Assembly (NCBI GenBank): GCA_020881915.1
Contig: JAJFPB010000008.1
Span: 2,604,001-2,668,000, forward strand
Reading direction: 5' to 3'
Origin: Paramyrothecium sp. XJ0827
Lineage: Eukaryota; Ascomycota; Sordariomycetes; Hypocreales; Stachybotryaceae
Length of the DNA stretch: 64,000 nucleotides
The number at the start of each line of letters is the position of its first letter. Position 1 is the first letter of the stretch. Shown here piece by piece: positions 23,737 to 34,550 of this stretch. A program made the position numbers and the translations under genes. The notes under the pieces were generated by a model. That model did not search any database and was not told the origin of the DNA. It was given only the letters and a program-made list of their open reading frames with translations.

Positions 23737-23776
23737 AGGCACGCAATGAGAACTTCAGTCATTGAACAAGTCATTT

Positions 23777-25053
23777 TTATTCCTGGTTCATTATGATAAT
23801 TTTGATGCCTTGCCGCGCATGCATCGCAGCAAAAGCATCGCCGGCCCTCGTCAAGGGGTACGTGTCCGAAATGAGAGGAGTCAAGTCTACTTTGCGGCTT
23901 TGTAGAAGTTGAATCGCCTGCTCAAAGCAGCCTTTCGTGTACCTTACAGTGCCTGGCGACTATTTAATATCTTCAAGCAAGCTGGATTGTTGCACGTACC
24001 TGTGATGCTCAACTCATTTGCTGTGACTAGAAAGAGAGGAACCGCGGCTAATGATTTTGTCAATCCTGCTTGCACACCTGGGTCATGTTAGTGCTGTACG
24101 AAATGTTTGGAAGCTCGCTCTTACAAGTTCCACCATTCTTGAGCATGCAAATGGCCATCTGGGTGCAGACTTCGGCGCCGCTTGCCTCGATGGCAACATC
24201 AAAGCCACTCCCAAGGTTGTAAGTAGTAATTACTTGTTGGGCATACTTGCTGGCAAAATCTAGTGGATCAGTCCCGGAAGGACATTTCGGAGGCACGATT
24301 CCGGTGTGTGCACCGTAGTTGACCGCGAAATCAACCCGGCTCTGCTCAATATCGAAGACAATGATCCTTTCTACACCATATGCCTTGCAAACTGCAAGTA
24401 CGAGAAGTCCAAGAGGACCACAGCCGCTGAGCAATTATAAGTGAAGGATCTAGCAGAGGATAGTATGACTACTCACAAAATGGCCAATGTGTGTTCAGGT
24501 TCGAGAGAAGCTCGCTTCGCAACCTGGACGGCAATAGCGAGGGGTTGTATAGAGCCGGCTTCTTCCCATGAAATGCTATCAGGTATTGGGACTGTAAGTC
24601 TGGCTGGACAAGTGTAGTACTGCACAAGAGTGCCATCAGTTGGATCGAGACCGCAATATTGCAGTTTCGAACAGACATTTGGTCGTCCTCGCTTACAAAA
24701 CTCGCATCTAAGTACTTTTGTCAGCACGAGTGTTCGACGCCTGGAAGAAAGATTGAAACCATGTACGCTTCACAAGATAATCCTGGTTCAATTGCAACTC
24801 GTTGCCCTATGTGACGGCCGACAACGCTTGAGCCAACCTTTTCTATCACTCCGGCAGATTCATGGCCAAGCACCAGCTGCTTTGACAAGGACAAAGAAAC
24901 CCAATTGTGTATGTCCGAGCCACATATTCCCGTCGCGATGACCTTGATCAAGACGTCGCCCTCGCCAACCTCCCGAATTGGCCTTTGCTGGATTTCCAAG
25001 CTTTTTGGACCCACCCAAACGCAGGCTCGATTTGAGAGATCAGCAGCAGACAT
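23777..25053 (-). CDS. zinc-dependent polyol/sorbitol-type dehydrogenase (MDR)
   Basis: Five exons: 24767-25053, 24477-24707, 24125-24426, 24000-24077, 23777-23952, giving 357 residues. Introns are GT-AG and the frame closes exactly. Catalytic zinc ligands Cys44 (GICGSD), His64 and Glu65 (GHESAG) and the structural-zinc set Cys94, Cys97, Cys100, Cys108 (spacing 2-2-7) are all present. The NAD(P)-binding GCGPLG follows. Text such as YVWGG is absent; the acidic VFDIE after the Rossmann turn suggests NAD+ preference. Closest in layout are fungal L-arabinitol, xylitol and sorbitol dehydrogenases. It is cytosolic and oxidises a secondary alcohol. Two CGG-N8-CCG sites lie 92 and 176 bp upstream of the ATG. 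Confidence 0.9.
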
Positions 25054-25144
25054 TCTGTTATGGCAGTGAATGATTTGGACTAAGCTTCCTTTGCAAGAAC
25101 CCTGGCGTTGGGGAGCGCCTGAGCAGTCTTCGGACCTCCGACAG

Positions 25145-25158
25145 CGGACCCGTTACCG
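25145..25158. promoter_or_regulatory. CGG-N8-CCG site 1
   Basis: Reads CGGACCCGTTACCG. Inverted CGG triplets with an 8-bp spacer, the kind of site bound by dimeric Zn2Cys6 proteins. It lies 92 bp from the dehydrogenase ATG. Confidence 0.5.
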
Positions 25159-25228
25159 ATATGCAGAGTGGCTCTTATCAACGCCTGCTCGCTCATTTGT
25201 TGGTCTGCGATAAGTGCGGGACGGATCA

Positions 25229-25242
25229 CGGAGGACTCTCCG
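25229..25242. promoter_or_regulatory. CGG-N8-CCG site 2
   Basis: Reads CGGAGGACTCTCCG, nearly palindromic and 11 of 14 identical to the perfect palindrome at 32312-32325. Confidence 0.55.
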
Positions 25243-25454
25243 GTCGCATGGGCCGTTTATTTGCGCCAAGCATACACTAACATGATAAGCCTGGCCTCAC
25301 GCTAACGTCGCTTCACAATGCTTGAGACAAGCTGTATACAGGTGTTCGAGGCCGTTCTCGATTCCTTTGGAATAATGTCTAACTGATCGAAACTCTATCC
25401 TGCCATTACCATAATAATGCTCATCAATGTTGCAGCGAGGCTCATTGTTGTCCG

Positions 25455-26586
25455 TCATGATCCATAGATGCTTGGCTTTGAGATTTCCTGTACCTTGATA
25501 ACTGGTGCTGCACTGTCTTTGTGCTCCAATGTACCATTTGGGGCTTTTGGATTAATCGAAATAGCTGCCTTAGGAGTTTTCTCTTGCGTCAACTGCTTCA
25601 AACGACCCATCTCTGTGGACATCCACGCTGTAACGGCGACGATGTCCGCGCCACAGTTGACAAAGTGAAAGCCTTGTTCATATCGTTGTGCGGCTGTGTG
25701 ATGGTTAGAAAACATGTTTTGCAGCAAGACCTGTAGATGAAGAAGGACTGGACGTACCTATATCGGCGCTGAGTGCGAAATGTCCTGCAAACTTGCCAGC
25801 GTTGAGAGTGGCACGCAAGATTCTTTGCGTGGCTTCTTGCGCCTCTGGTATTTTCGCATGGTCAAAGGCAACGTAGCCCATGGATGACGCAAGATCATTT
25901 GGCCCAATAAAGAGCAAATCTGCAAGCAAAACATCGGACGTCAGCGTTGTTGGCAGAAGAGCTGTGAGGTACCAACCAATGCCGTCCACTTTCGCTATCT
26001 CTTCCACGTTCTCCAAGGCCAATCGCGTCTCTATCTGGACACAAATCACCAGGTTGTCATTCGCTGTGAGTAGATAGTCTCGCCCGTTCTGGTCGAAAGC
26101 CGCTGGGGCAAACATTGCTCCGGCGCCTCGGCGGCCTTGTGGCCATTCCTTTGAGGGGTATTTGGAAGCCCGTACGATTGCCTCTGCCTGTTCTTTCGTC
26201 TCGCACATGGGTACCATGATCCCGTGCGCACCAGCGTCGAGCGCTCGTTTGATCATCCACGGCTCGTCAGCCGCAATTCGGACAATGGGCGATACACCGC
26301 TCGAGGCGACGGCGCCGATCTGAAGGTACATGTCATGGTCGGCAATGTTTCCGTGCTCGCAATCGATCAGCACCCACTGTGTATTGTTTAGCCAAAGTCC
26401 AATTCGTTGGTAGAATGAGCATACATCTTCCCCAAGAGAGGCAACAGTCTTAGCCAGTGTGTATCCAGGGAATTCAAGCCATTGGCCTACACTAGGGCCT
26501 TGTCGCTGCTTCGCACGCTCAAGCGATTGCCGTAACCTAGTCTTGCCGCGAAGACCATCGGCGGGTGGTGAAGTTGCGTGTGTCAT
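25455..26586 (-). CDS. HpcH/HpaI-family aldolase (class II, metal-dependent)
   Basis: Four exons: 26425-26586, 25977-26376, 25758-25919, 25455-25693, giving 320 residues. Intron 1 is 48 bp and stays open in frame; removing it restores ASLGEDWVLIDCEHGNI, the family motif holding the catalytic and metal region. Other family marks are ALDAGAHGIMVPMCET, QIETRLALENVEEI, and LLFIGPNDLASSMGY formed across intron 2. Enzymes of this family cleave or condense 4-hydroxy-2-oxo acids (pyruvate or glyoxylate type products) using a divalent metal. No signal peptide is seen, so it is probably cytosolic. Its promoter is shared with the divergent Zn2Cys6 activator and carries two CGG-N8-CCG sites. The exact 2-oxo acid substrate cannot be deduced. 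Confidence 0.9.
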
Positions 26587-26741
26587 TTTAGGTCGGCAGC
26601 GAGGTGTTTAATGGAGGTGATAAGGCGATCCTGCGTGTTCTGTGCGCTTCGACTTCCGATTAAAGATGAAGAAAAGCAGTCAAACACATTGGTTTGAAGA
26701 TGACAACATTCTTGTCAGCTTATGCTATGGCAAAGATAATC

Positions 26742-26755
26742 CGGAAACACGGCCG
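26742..26755. promoter_or_regulatory. CGG-N8-CCG site 3
   Basis: Reads CGGAAACACGGCCG. It lies upstream of the aldolase. Confidence 0.5.
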
Positions 26756-26777
26756 TATCATCCGCCCGCATGCTGGC

Positions 26778-26791
26778 CGGAGCTCGGCCCG
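26778..26791. promoter_or_regulatory. CGG-N8-CCG site 4
   Basis: Reads CGGAGCTCGGCCCG. Its start is 36 bp after the start of site 3. Confidence 0.5.
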
Positions 26792-27552
26792 GGCACAGGT
26801 GAAGCGTGGTGGCCTGTCGGCGTTGATCCGATTGTAAGCTGAAATGCAGCTACCACTGTTTGCATTTATATGCAACGATATTGGACATTGAAATAGAGTT
26901 GCAGCGGACCGAACAGAGAACGGATTCGACGCATTTGAGGCTCCTCCAACATTGAATCCCATTACCTACGTGAAGGGGCTGGATGTGGCTACAACCATGG
27001 GAGGCATTTATCCGCTGTATCATATGTATATCCAAGGACCGTCAGAGGCGAGAGACTTTCCTCAAACCAAATATTTGCAATATTGCCCTCATTATTTCAG
27101 CTGATTCTTCGTTATCGTCGTGAGCTCAATTTTCTTGGGTGGACAGAAAGTATTGAGAGGTTCAGTCAGTGGTTGAACCAAGAAAGCAGATAAGGACAGG
27201 CTCATCCTCGCGTCTTATCAGCCACTCCGTCAATTGGTCGGCTACGTACCAGCCTGGAGAGGTCCCACTTCCGACATGGTGCTGTTGGATAGCGGTTGGT
27301 GCCCCCTAAAGACAGCTTTCGGGTACTAGCCTTGCCAGCTATAATAGCATGACTCCGACGTAGTGGATCGGTGTGGAGTTAATGACACAGTAGGGTTGAA
27401 GCTAAGAATGTGCGGAGTCGCGACGCTCCGAACCGGCCGTTCTGCTCAACTGGATTTCCGTGGCATCAATTAGCACTCGATTGATCCATCGCAGCGATAG
27501 TGGAGGATAACCAGCATTACTACGCATTTCTATCCGTCTAACACGAGCAAAG

Positions 27553-30198
27553 ATGCCGAGAGAAACAAGCGAGTCCAATCCGTCCCGAGTTTGGCAGGCC
27601 TGTGTAGCCTGCCGTCGGAAAAAGGTGCGTCGGAACTTTTGTTGAGCCAGGAATTCCAACGTTGCGAGCTGTCGTGCTCAAACTGATAGTAATGAAGATC
27701 AAATGCGATGGGAACAACCCCTGCCATAATTGTGACTCTCGCGAGACGCCATGTGAATACCCAGGAAGCAATGATAATGCTTCCAACAGCCGCAAGCAAG
27801 TCCTAGCCATGTCTCGTCTGATCCCAACTGGCTCTAATGTCTTTCAGTTTGGGGATGATGTTTGAGGCGCGGTGTCAGCAGCTCGATGCATTCTGCCATA
27901 GACTGGAGAGCTTAGCATCACAGCTCACCAATGCATTGGAGGCTTTGCAGAAAGTGAAGGTGCCCTCACCATCGGCGTCGGGAGTCGATGACGTGCATCA
28001 GGCTGCGCGAACTCTACAGTCGTTGCCGCACCCAGCAGATCATCAGTCGCGGTATATGCCCGCTGCAGACACTGATGCTGACGCTTTGCCGGGCGCTGAT
28101 GGGCAGGCGGATACAGTCAGTCGTACTGGTGGCGACCACTCAAGCGACAATGATGAGTTTGAAGATGATGATCTCGTTGATGAAAACCAGGACGCCGGCA
28201 TGGCGACCCTTCAGCAAGCTGCGGTTGGGCGGTTAGGTTCACTCGTAACAGACTCGTATGGAAGATTGCGGTGAGGAGGAAAAGTACCACCAACTGCGAG
28301 CTGTATTGCTGACAAGTACTAGGTTTATTGGAGGCGCCACGAACAATATGCTTGTTGAGGCAGTCCAGAGCCTTACACCAGGCCAATCACTCGAGTCGGA
28401 CTCACCGACCACGGGCGACACAGTTGGTAGTAGTACTCGAGTGAAGGGCATCCACCCGCCCATAGAGATTCCCTTGTTTGTCCACGGGCAACAATGGCGC
28501 GCCCTTCCTCACCTTCCAAAGCCCGAAGATCTAGGATTGCCGCCCCATTACATTGCTGATATGCTGGTTGGTTTCTACTTTGACCAGTTCCACTACACGT
28601 TCCCAGTCTTGTATAAGCCACACTTTATGGCTCAGTTCAAACAGCTCAAGTCCATCAACAAGGCAGACAAGTCTCTCGACAAGAGGTTCCTGTCTGTCTT
28701 CTTCGCCGTTTGCGCGTGTTCTGCAAGCCTTTTGCCGTCCGACAGTAGTTCGTCGAAATTCTCAGGCCTGGAATACTATGAGAAGGCTCTCCTGATGCAC
28801 TTCACAATGGTGGGCGAAGCCAGCATAGAGCGGGTCCAATGTCTTGCCCTCCTCGCAATGTGTTGTGCTGGTTGGAATACGCTTTCGACAAGTTGGAACT
28901 TCGCAGGGCAAGCGGTTCGGGCGGCGCAAGATCTCGGTCTCCATTTAAGTGGCTTGGTATGTATCGCATTATGCTGGTAAGAACATTGACTCATTCTTCA
29001 ATAGATGCCGGGATACGACTCTCCTGCAAAAGGTTCACCTTCTTCCTCACTCAAGCGAGAAATATCACAACGGATATGGTGGAGTATTTACTGTCTCGAC
29101 AGGTATGTTTAACGCAACTTCATATTTCAAGAAATCCCCTCATACTTCTTAGGGTCACTTCAATATGTCTGGGACGACCTCTCGCAGCACATGATGCCGA
29201 CTGTCGCTCGGACCTACCACTGGCAGTCGCTGATGATGAGCTTGAGCATGCCTGCGCTCACCCAGGATCGCTGAGAAATAGGCCAGCATCCACTCTACCA
29301 TTATCTGGGTTTCTGGCATTTGCACGTTTGTGTCGCATTTCCGGAAAGATACAGAGGCTGCACTCTCCGTCGAGGATAGCTGACATGACAAAACATGAAA
29401 AGGTCGCTCAGATGACCAGAGCCGTTGCCGCCATAGACAAGTCTCTGAATGAATGGTTAGATGCTTTACCAGATGAGATCCGTTTTTCAGCAAAGTACGA
29501 GATTCCTTATGCTTGCCACAGCCCTCTGAACAAGAGCGACGCAAAACTAACGCTGAGACAGTGACTTGGATCGTGGCCCTAACCTGACGATGTGTGTCAT
29601 CATGTTCATCGTTCACGCCGGGTCCCTTTTGAACTTATATAGGTAAGAACGCACCCTAGCTTTACCAAAGAAAGTACTAATGACTGAAAAAGGGCTATAT
29701 GTGCCGAGCCCAATGCTATGTTAAGCGATATGAACCCTTTACCGCAATGCATAAGTGCTGCGCGTAGTTGTATCAACGCCGCGGAGATGGTGAGAGAAGT
29801 CGTACCTCCATCTCATCATCTGGCCTTCTGTGTCCATTATCTGACCTTATCAGGACTCATGCTGTGAGTGTATCTACAATCATCACACTAAGGCTATCAA
29901 GTGGCTAATCTCGTGTAGTGTTCGAATGCAGGACCAAGCAACCGCGAAAGCCGACCCTGACGTTAAAAAATGCACACAATTCCTGAAAGAGCTGGAGCCC
30001 ATTTGGTCTGGGGCGTCTAGAGCAAGGACAATCATTGAGCAACTTTTGAATAATCCCAGGCATTCATTCCATGATTCGGTTGCCCGCTGGGAAACCTTTG
30101 AAGGATCTCCCATGCTTCAACTTCCGCGTTCGGATGCTCTTGATTTGGAGCTGTACGCTATGGACTTTCCTAGCACATGGGGTTGGCTATCGACATGA
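27553..30198 (+). CDS. Zn2Cys6 transcription factor with fungal-type regulatory domain
   Basis: Nine exons: 27553-27624, 27698-27795, 27848-28270, 28323-28956, 29005-29102, 29153-29494, 29562-29642, 29693-29863, 29919-30198, giving 732 residues. The zinc cluster has Cys17, 20, 27, 33, 36 and 43 (spacing 2-6-5-2-6), completed across intron 1. Intron 2 is best read as GC-AG (donor GCAAGT), because the GT alternative runs into a stop. It is followed by a coiled-coil-like linker, an acidic region (DNDEFEDDDLVDE), and a fungal-specific regulatory domain from about 270 to 520 with typical text (FPVLYKPHFMAQF, AAQDLGLHLSG, REISQRIWWSIYCLDR, CLGRPLA). It is a nuclear activator, probably pathway-specific for the flanking enzyme genes, several of which carry CGG-N8-CCG sites. 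Confidence 0.92.
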
Positions 30199-30310
30199 TT
30201 CCATATATAGTGGTAACCTTTGACAATTGAATGTAACCTGTCAAATTTGTGCCTTTCAACTTTTTTACACCCCAGACGATGGGCAAGAATATGGCCGTAA
30301 GCATAAAAGC

Positions 30311-32156
30311 TTAAACCCAGTATCTATCCACGACATGCCGCACTCGTTCTATACCTGCATGTATTTGTTCTTTCTGAAAGAAACTGTTAGACTCCAACCG
30401 GTGAATCATGTTTAAGACAGACAACATACCGTGGGAGTAGCGAAAGAGAATCGGAAGTGCGCAGTGGCCATCTCTGCACCACGAGCTTGAGTTGTGGTCT
30501 TGTCCGGCCCCTGCCAAGGATGATAATACGATCCCGGCGTGAGTAGAACAAGCTCTGATGCCCAAGCACTCCAAAGTTCCTTCGCGAATGCTTGCTCAGG
30601 GTCTTCAGGCTGTTCGTTTCGCAGCTCGGTAAACCGACTGACCTCTTGGAAGTAAAACTTGGACCATACAAACATGCCGGCCTCGGGGTCAACAAAATTG
30701 AAGACTGGAAGCAATCTCCCATCGCTCGAGCTTTTGACACATGCAACCAGGCCCTGATCTTTGGGGACCGGTGACTCTGCGGCCGGCAGGACCACAAAGT
30801 TGTTGTGCATGGCTTTCAGCAGCCAGTCTCTACGGGTTCGGTATTGGAACTGAAGGCTCTGCAGCCATGTGAGATAACCATCCACTCCCCACCTTCCGAG
30901 CAGCGAAAGGACAAACGCCTGGCTCAGACCTGCTGGGTCCTGGGTTTCTACCTCGGTGGCGCGCAGCAGCCGCTCGGTGAAGACAGGGTTTGCGACGAAG
31001 TAGCCTAATCTCAGACCAGGGAAAAGTGTCTTGGAGAAAGAATCAAGGCGAATGACACGGCCTTGTTCATCCATCGAGAGAAATGAAGGAACCAAATCTC
31101 TAAGAAATTCTGTCGTCGGCTTGGCCTTGAAAGCAACTTCATTGTCGGATGCCTCGTAGCCTGGGAACTGAAGAAAGTAGTATGGGTCGTCTTCAACTAT
31201 GATGATATCTACTAACAGTGAGTCACGTAGAATGAAAATATTTTGAAAGGGGTCATACCAAATTCAACGCAAATTTCGTAAATTTCTCTCCGCCTTTGTG
31301 CTGAGATGGTGATTCCCGTTGGATTTGAGCCGACAGAGACGAGGTACAGTCTGGGAAACTGTCAGTTGTGGTGACCTCATGGCTTCACTAAATACCACTC
31401 ACATTCTAGGTCTTCTTGATCCTCTTGCTGCATCATCCCAGCCAGCTAAGAGGGAGCGCAAGTCGGTGCTGCGAATTCCTTGGGCGTCTGCTGCCACTGG
31501 AACCGCTTTGACTCCTAATGGAATCCACAGTGCTTGCGCCGATGGGTACGTGAACTCCTCTACCAAGACATAATCGTCATGCTCACACAGCAAGCCGACG
31601 ACTTTCGACCACGCGTTCGTGTTTCCAGGATGCAGCAGGCACTCGTACTCACATGGAGGTGCGTGCACCTTTTCCGTTAGTTCTTTGCAAAGATCAATAA
31701 GCTTCTTGTTGCCAGCTCCAGAGCCTGTCAATGCCGCGTTAATGACTGGACATTTTTAAATCTTGGCAGGCAAGGGATTCTACCATATTGTAAGAATTGT
31801 GATAAATCTAGGTCACCTGGAGACGACCTTCGCCCGAGACAGAGGCTCAAGATATCTGACTCAGGTCTGCTGGGAAGATCTTGGTCGGTGACTGGGGCTG
31901 AGGGGCCAAGACAATCAAACTTGACTTGTTCCAACGGGAAAAGAGAAGGATGAGGCAATCCTGCGGCGACACGGTCAGCAATTGAGAGGGAAGTAGAGAT
32001 ACAAGAAGCGGTCTTACCACCAGCCAGACTGATCATGCCATCTAATGACATGTACTTGATGATGTCCTTGAGGGGAGACGGATGGCGAGCTTTGCTACTC
32101 CTGTTGATGTGGTGTGATAGATCCACATCTTTTTGCTTCTGGCTTAAACTGCCCAT
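30311..32156 (-). CDS. PLP-dependent aminotransferase, Aro8 / aromatic-aminoadipate type
   Basis: Six exons: 32018-32156, 31784-31960, 31403-31724, 31259-31350, 30430-31208, 30311-30373, giving 523 residues. The last intron (30374-30429) is needed: it joins RFSFATPT to KEQIHAGIERVRHVVDRYW, the expected C-terminus. Family marks are MISLAGGLPHPSLFPL, LQYGSGAGNKKL, HPGNTNAWSKV, SVGSNPTGITIS, EDDPYYFLQFPGY and the cofactor lysine Lys303 (RLDSFSKTLFPGLRLGYF). Fold-type I class I/II enzymes of the Aro8 group transaminate aromatic amino acids, kynurenine or 2-aminoadipate with 2-oxo acids. It shares a 429-bp divergent promoter carrying three CGG-N8-CCG sites with the esterase, so it is likely part of the same pathway. 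Its 3' end is 112 bp from that of the activator gene. Confidence 0.92.
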
Positions 32157-32311
32157 ACTGAACCTGAACGTTGTGACTTTTGAAGTGGCGCGACCTAAAT
32201 TTCGAGTTTGGATATATTCGTTACTGGAGTATATAATCGGTGTTGAACGAGCCTTGAGGTTGGGAATTGAGGCCACGGCTAAAAGCAGGCATGGACATCT
32301 TATCGGGAATG

Positions 32312-32325
32312 CGGAGGCGCCTCCG
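32312..32325. promoter_or_regulatory. CGG-N8-CCG site 5, perfect palindrome
   Basis: Reads CGGAGGCGCCTCCG, a perfect 14-bp palindrome and the most symmetrical of the seven sites. Confidence 0.6.
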
Positions 32326-32333
32326 AGACGCTT

Positions 32334-32347
32334 CGGCCGGAGATCCG
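32334..32347. promoter_or_regulatory. CGG-N8-CCG site 6
   Basis: Reads CGGCCGGAGATCCG. Its start is 22 bp after the start of site 5. Confidence 0.5.
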
Positions 32348-32353
32348 ACAACT

Positions 32354-32371
32354 AAGCTATCAAGATAGCTT
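32354..32371. repeat. inverted repeat, 8-bp arms, 2-bp spacer
   Basis: Arms AAGCTATC and GATAGCTT are perfect reverse complements separated by AA. It lies between sites 6 and 7. It could be a binding site for another dimeric regulator or part of a composite element. Confidence 0.6.
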
Positions 32372-32373
32372 GA

Positions 32374-32387
32374 CGGACCCACCTCCG
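32374..32387. promoter_or_regulatory. CGG-N8-CCG site 7
   Basis: Reads CGGACCCACCTCCG. It shares its first seven bases with site 1. Confidence 0.5.
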
Positions 32388-32585
32388 ACCAAATGCTCTT
32401 ACGTTACGTGCTTAGTCTGAAGATCGGGCCGCCACCGGCGTTTAAGTCCGGCAAGCGATCTTTGGCTTGAATTAAGCATTGGTGATTCGACGTATCTCTG
32501 CGGGTGCATCAAAGAAGTCTGGCCGGAATAAAAATCAAGTCGTAACATATTGCCATCTTCATCGCAGAACGCCCATATTACAAAG

Positions 32586-34298
32586 ATGGGAAACAACATA
32601 TCATACCATCAAGAGCCGTGTGAATTGTCGCTAGGCGAGAAGGGCACAATTCGTGGCTTGCAGCTGGACAACAAATCCCGACGTTTTGCTGGCGTTCCGT
32701 ACGCCCTCCCTCCCATAGGCTCAAACCGCTGGCGTCGTCCGCAGCCTCTACCGACGGACTACGTCTATCGTGGTGCCAATGATGGCTCTTACGATGCGAC
32801 CAGTTTCCGTGCCGTATGTCCGCAAAAGGCTTTCCACGTGAACCAAGCAGAGGGTGGCGCGGGTGCTTACAGCGAGGACTGCTTGTTTGTCAATATTTGG
32901 ACTCCTGTGCCACGGCAAGGTCAGCGGGAGAAATGGCCAGTGATGCTTTGGATACATGGTGGCTGGTTCCAAATGGGCGACCCTTCTCAGGATCCAGGAA
33001 TGGACCCAACTGAGATGATTTCGACAGGCGGCCTCAATGCTATCGTTGTCGCCATCGGTTATCGTTTGAACATTTTTGGTTTCCTCGCTGGCGAGGATGT
33101 CCTCGAAGACACCCATGGGGATGCTGCAGGAAATTTTGGCCTCTGGGATCAACGGATGGCAGCAGAGTGGGTGCGGGAAAACATTTCACTCTTCGGTGGA
33201 GATCCTAACAACGTGACACTGGCTGGACGCAGTGCCGGAGCTTACAGTGCTGAGGCTCTCATGTTGTATGAGTTCCGCAAACCTGGTCCGAAGGACTCTA
33301 CATTCCGACGGATCTTCATGGACTCAAATGCGATACCTGCGCAACCGAAGCAACTAGCTGATGCCCAAGCTCAGTTCGTTGAGGTCTGCAGCCACTTCAA
33401 CATCGACAATGAACTGTCTAGCGAGGAGAAGTTGGCACTTTTGCGGAATGTCAGCGCAGGGGATCTTGTAAAGGCTATACCGAAGCTGAACAACCACACA
33501 TTCCGACCAGTTACCGATGATCTCTTCATTTTTTCCGGGATGGCAGACTACCTCCAAGGGGCTGACTTCGCCGCAGCCTTCAAAGAAAGAAAATGCAAGA
33601 TGCTCATCGGCGAAGTATTGAATGAAGAAACTCTCTATGCTGCCTACAACGGCCCGAAAGAGCCGACTCTGGAAGCTTTGAGGTTACAGATATCGAATTA
33701 TTACGCACCAGATGTTGTGGACCGAGTATTGTCACGCTACCAACTGCCTCAATCACAAGATGTCCAAGACTGGTGTAATTTGTTTGGTAAGTAGAGCCCT
33801 GGCAGCTGAGATCATTCCGCGTTGACACCTTTGTGCAACCTCTAGGGCGGGTTATTGCAGACGGTCAAGTTCGAGCACCTTCACGGGCCCTGGTCAGTCA
33901 CCTAGCATCCCATGGCGTGGCCCCCAAGGATATCTGGAGGTATCAAATCGCCTACAGATTATCATTCATCGATGAGAAAGTGGCCCCAATGTCGTATGGT
34001 GTCGCGCATGCGATGGACAAGCCATTTTGGAAGTAAGTTTCTTTGCCTCCCACGCCGTGCCTATGACTTATGCTTTCGCAGTTTCTCAATATGCCACGGT
34101 CCCACCAATGAAGAGCTGCGTTTGATGACTGACTGGGTCGGTGTTCTAGTGGCATTCGTAAACGATGACAGCAGCTATGAGTTTGGGACAACAAGGATTG
34201 AAGAAATGAAAGTTGCAACTCCCAGCGGCTCAATTGAGATCCAAAATGACACCCAATGGGGTCAATTGCTGAGTGTGGCTGACGTCTTTCGAGGCTAG
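32586..34298 (+). CDS. type-B carboxylesterase / lipase family
   Basis: Three exons: 32586-33786, 33846-34032, 34082-34298, giving 534 residues. The alpha/beta-hydrolase fold is marked by RRFAGVPYALPPIG, SEDCLFVNIW, the oxyanion-hole HGGW at 124-127, DQRMAAEWVRENISLFGGDP and the nucleophile elbow GRSAG with Ser216. The elbow has Arg where many relatives have Glu. A likely catalytic His sits in VAHAMDKPFW near residue 460. There is no signal peptide, so unlike secreted lipases it should be intracellular. It hydrolyses an ester, perhaps releasing the compound used by the co-regulated enzymes. Its start is chosen as the first ATG giving the family N-terminus. Confidence 0.92.
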
Positions 34299-34550
34299 AG
34301 GCGCCGAAAATAGCTGCCATAATCTAAGCCTATGCCAATAATACATAGTATCAAGTATTGAAGACTCAAGAAGTGTGAAGCTTGCCCCAACAACATCATT
34401 GATCGCCTAATTCCCCTCTCTCTATGTATTGTATTTTATAAGGATAATTTTAAGGACTTCCTTAGATCTTACTTAAGTAATATAGAAGAGTATATTTAGA
34501 TTAGTTAGGCTTTTAATGTTAATATCTAAATCTTATCTTATAATGAGAAA
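34299..34550. other. AT-rich spacer between convergent genes
   Basis: The stretch 34,430-34,550 is strongly AT-rich (long TTATA, AATATA and TTAGAT runs), unlike the rest of the window. It begins directly at the stop codon of the ankyrin protein on the minus strand. Confidence 0.7.

Larger units (their letters stand above)
25054..25454 (-). promoter_or_regulatory. promoter region of the dehydrogenase
   Basis: A 400-bp space between the dehydrogenase start and the end of the aldolase gene, both on the minus strand. It contains two CGG-N8-CCG sites (listed) and a CGG-N4-CCG at 25131-25140. No reading frame of note. Confidence 0.6.
26587..27552. promoter_or_regulatory. divergent promoter region, aldolase (-) / Zn2Cys6 activator (+)
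   Basis: 966 bp between the two start codons. It contains two CGG-N8-CCG sites 156 and 192 bp from the aldolase ATG, a CGG-N7-CCG at 26819-26831, and an imperfect CGGAG...CTCCG inverted pair at 27413-27430 nearer the activator. This suggests that the activator controls the aldolase and itself. Confidence 0.55.
32157..32585. promoter_or_regulatory. divergent promoter region, aminotransferase (-) / carboxylesterase (+)
   Basis: 429 bp between start codons. It holds three CGG-N8-CCG sites within 76 bp and, between the second and third, an 8-bp inverted repeat with a 2-bp spacer. The central position suggests joint control of both genes. Confidence 0.65.
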
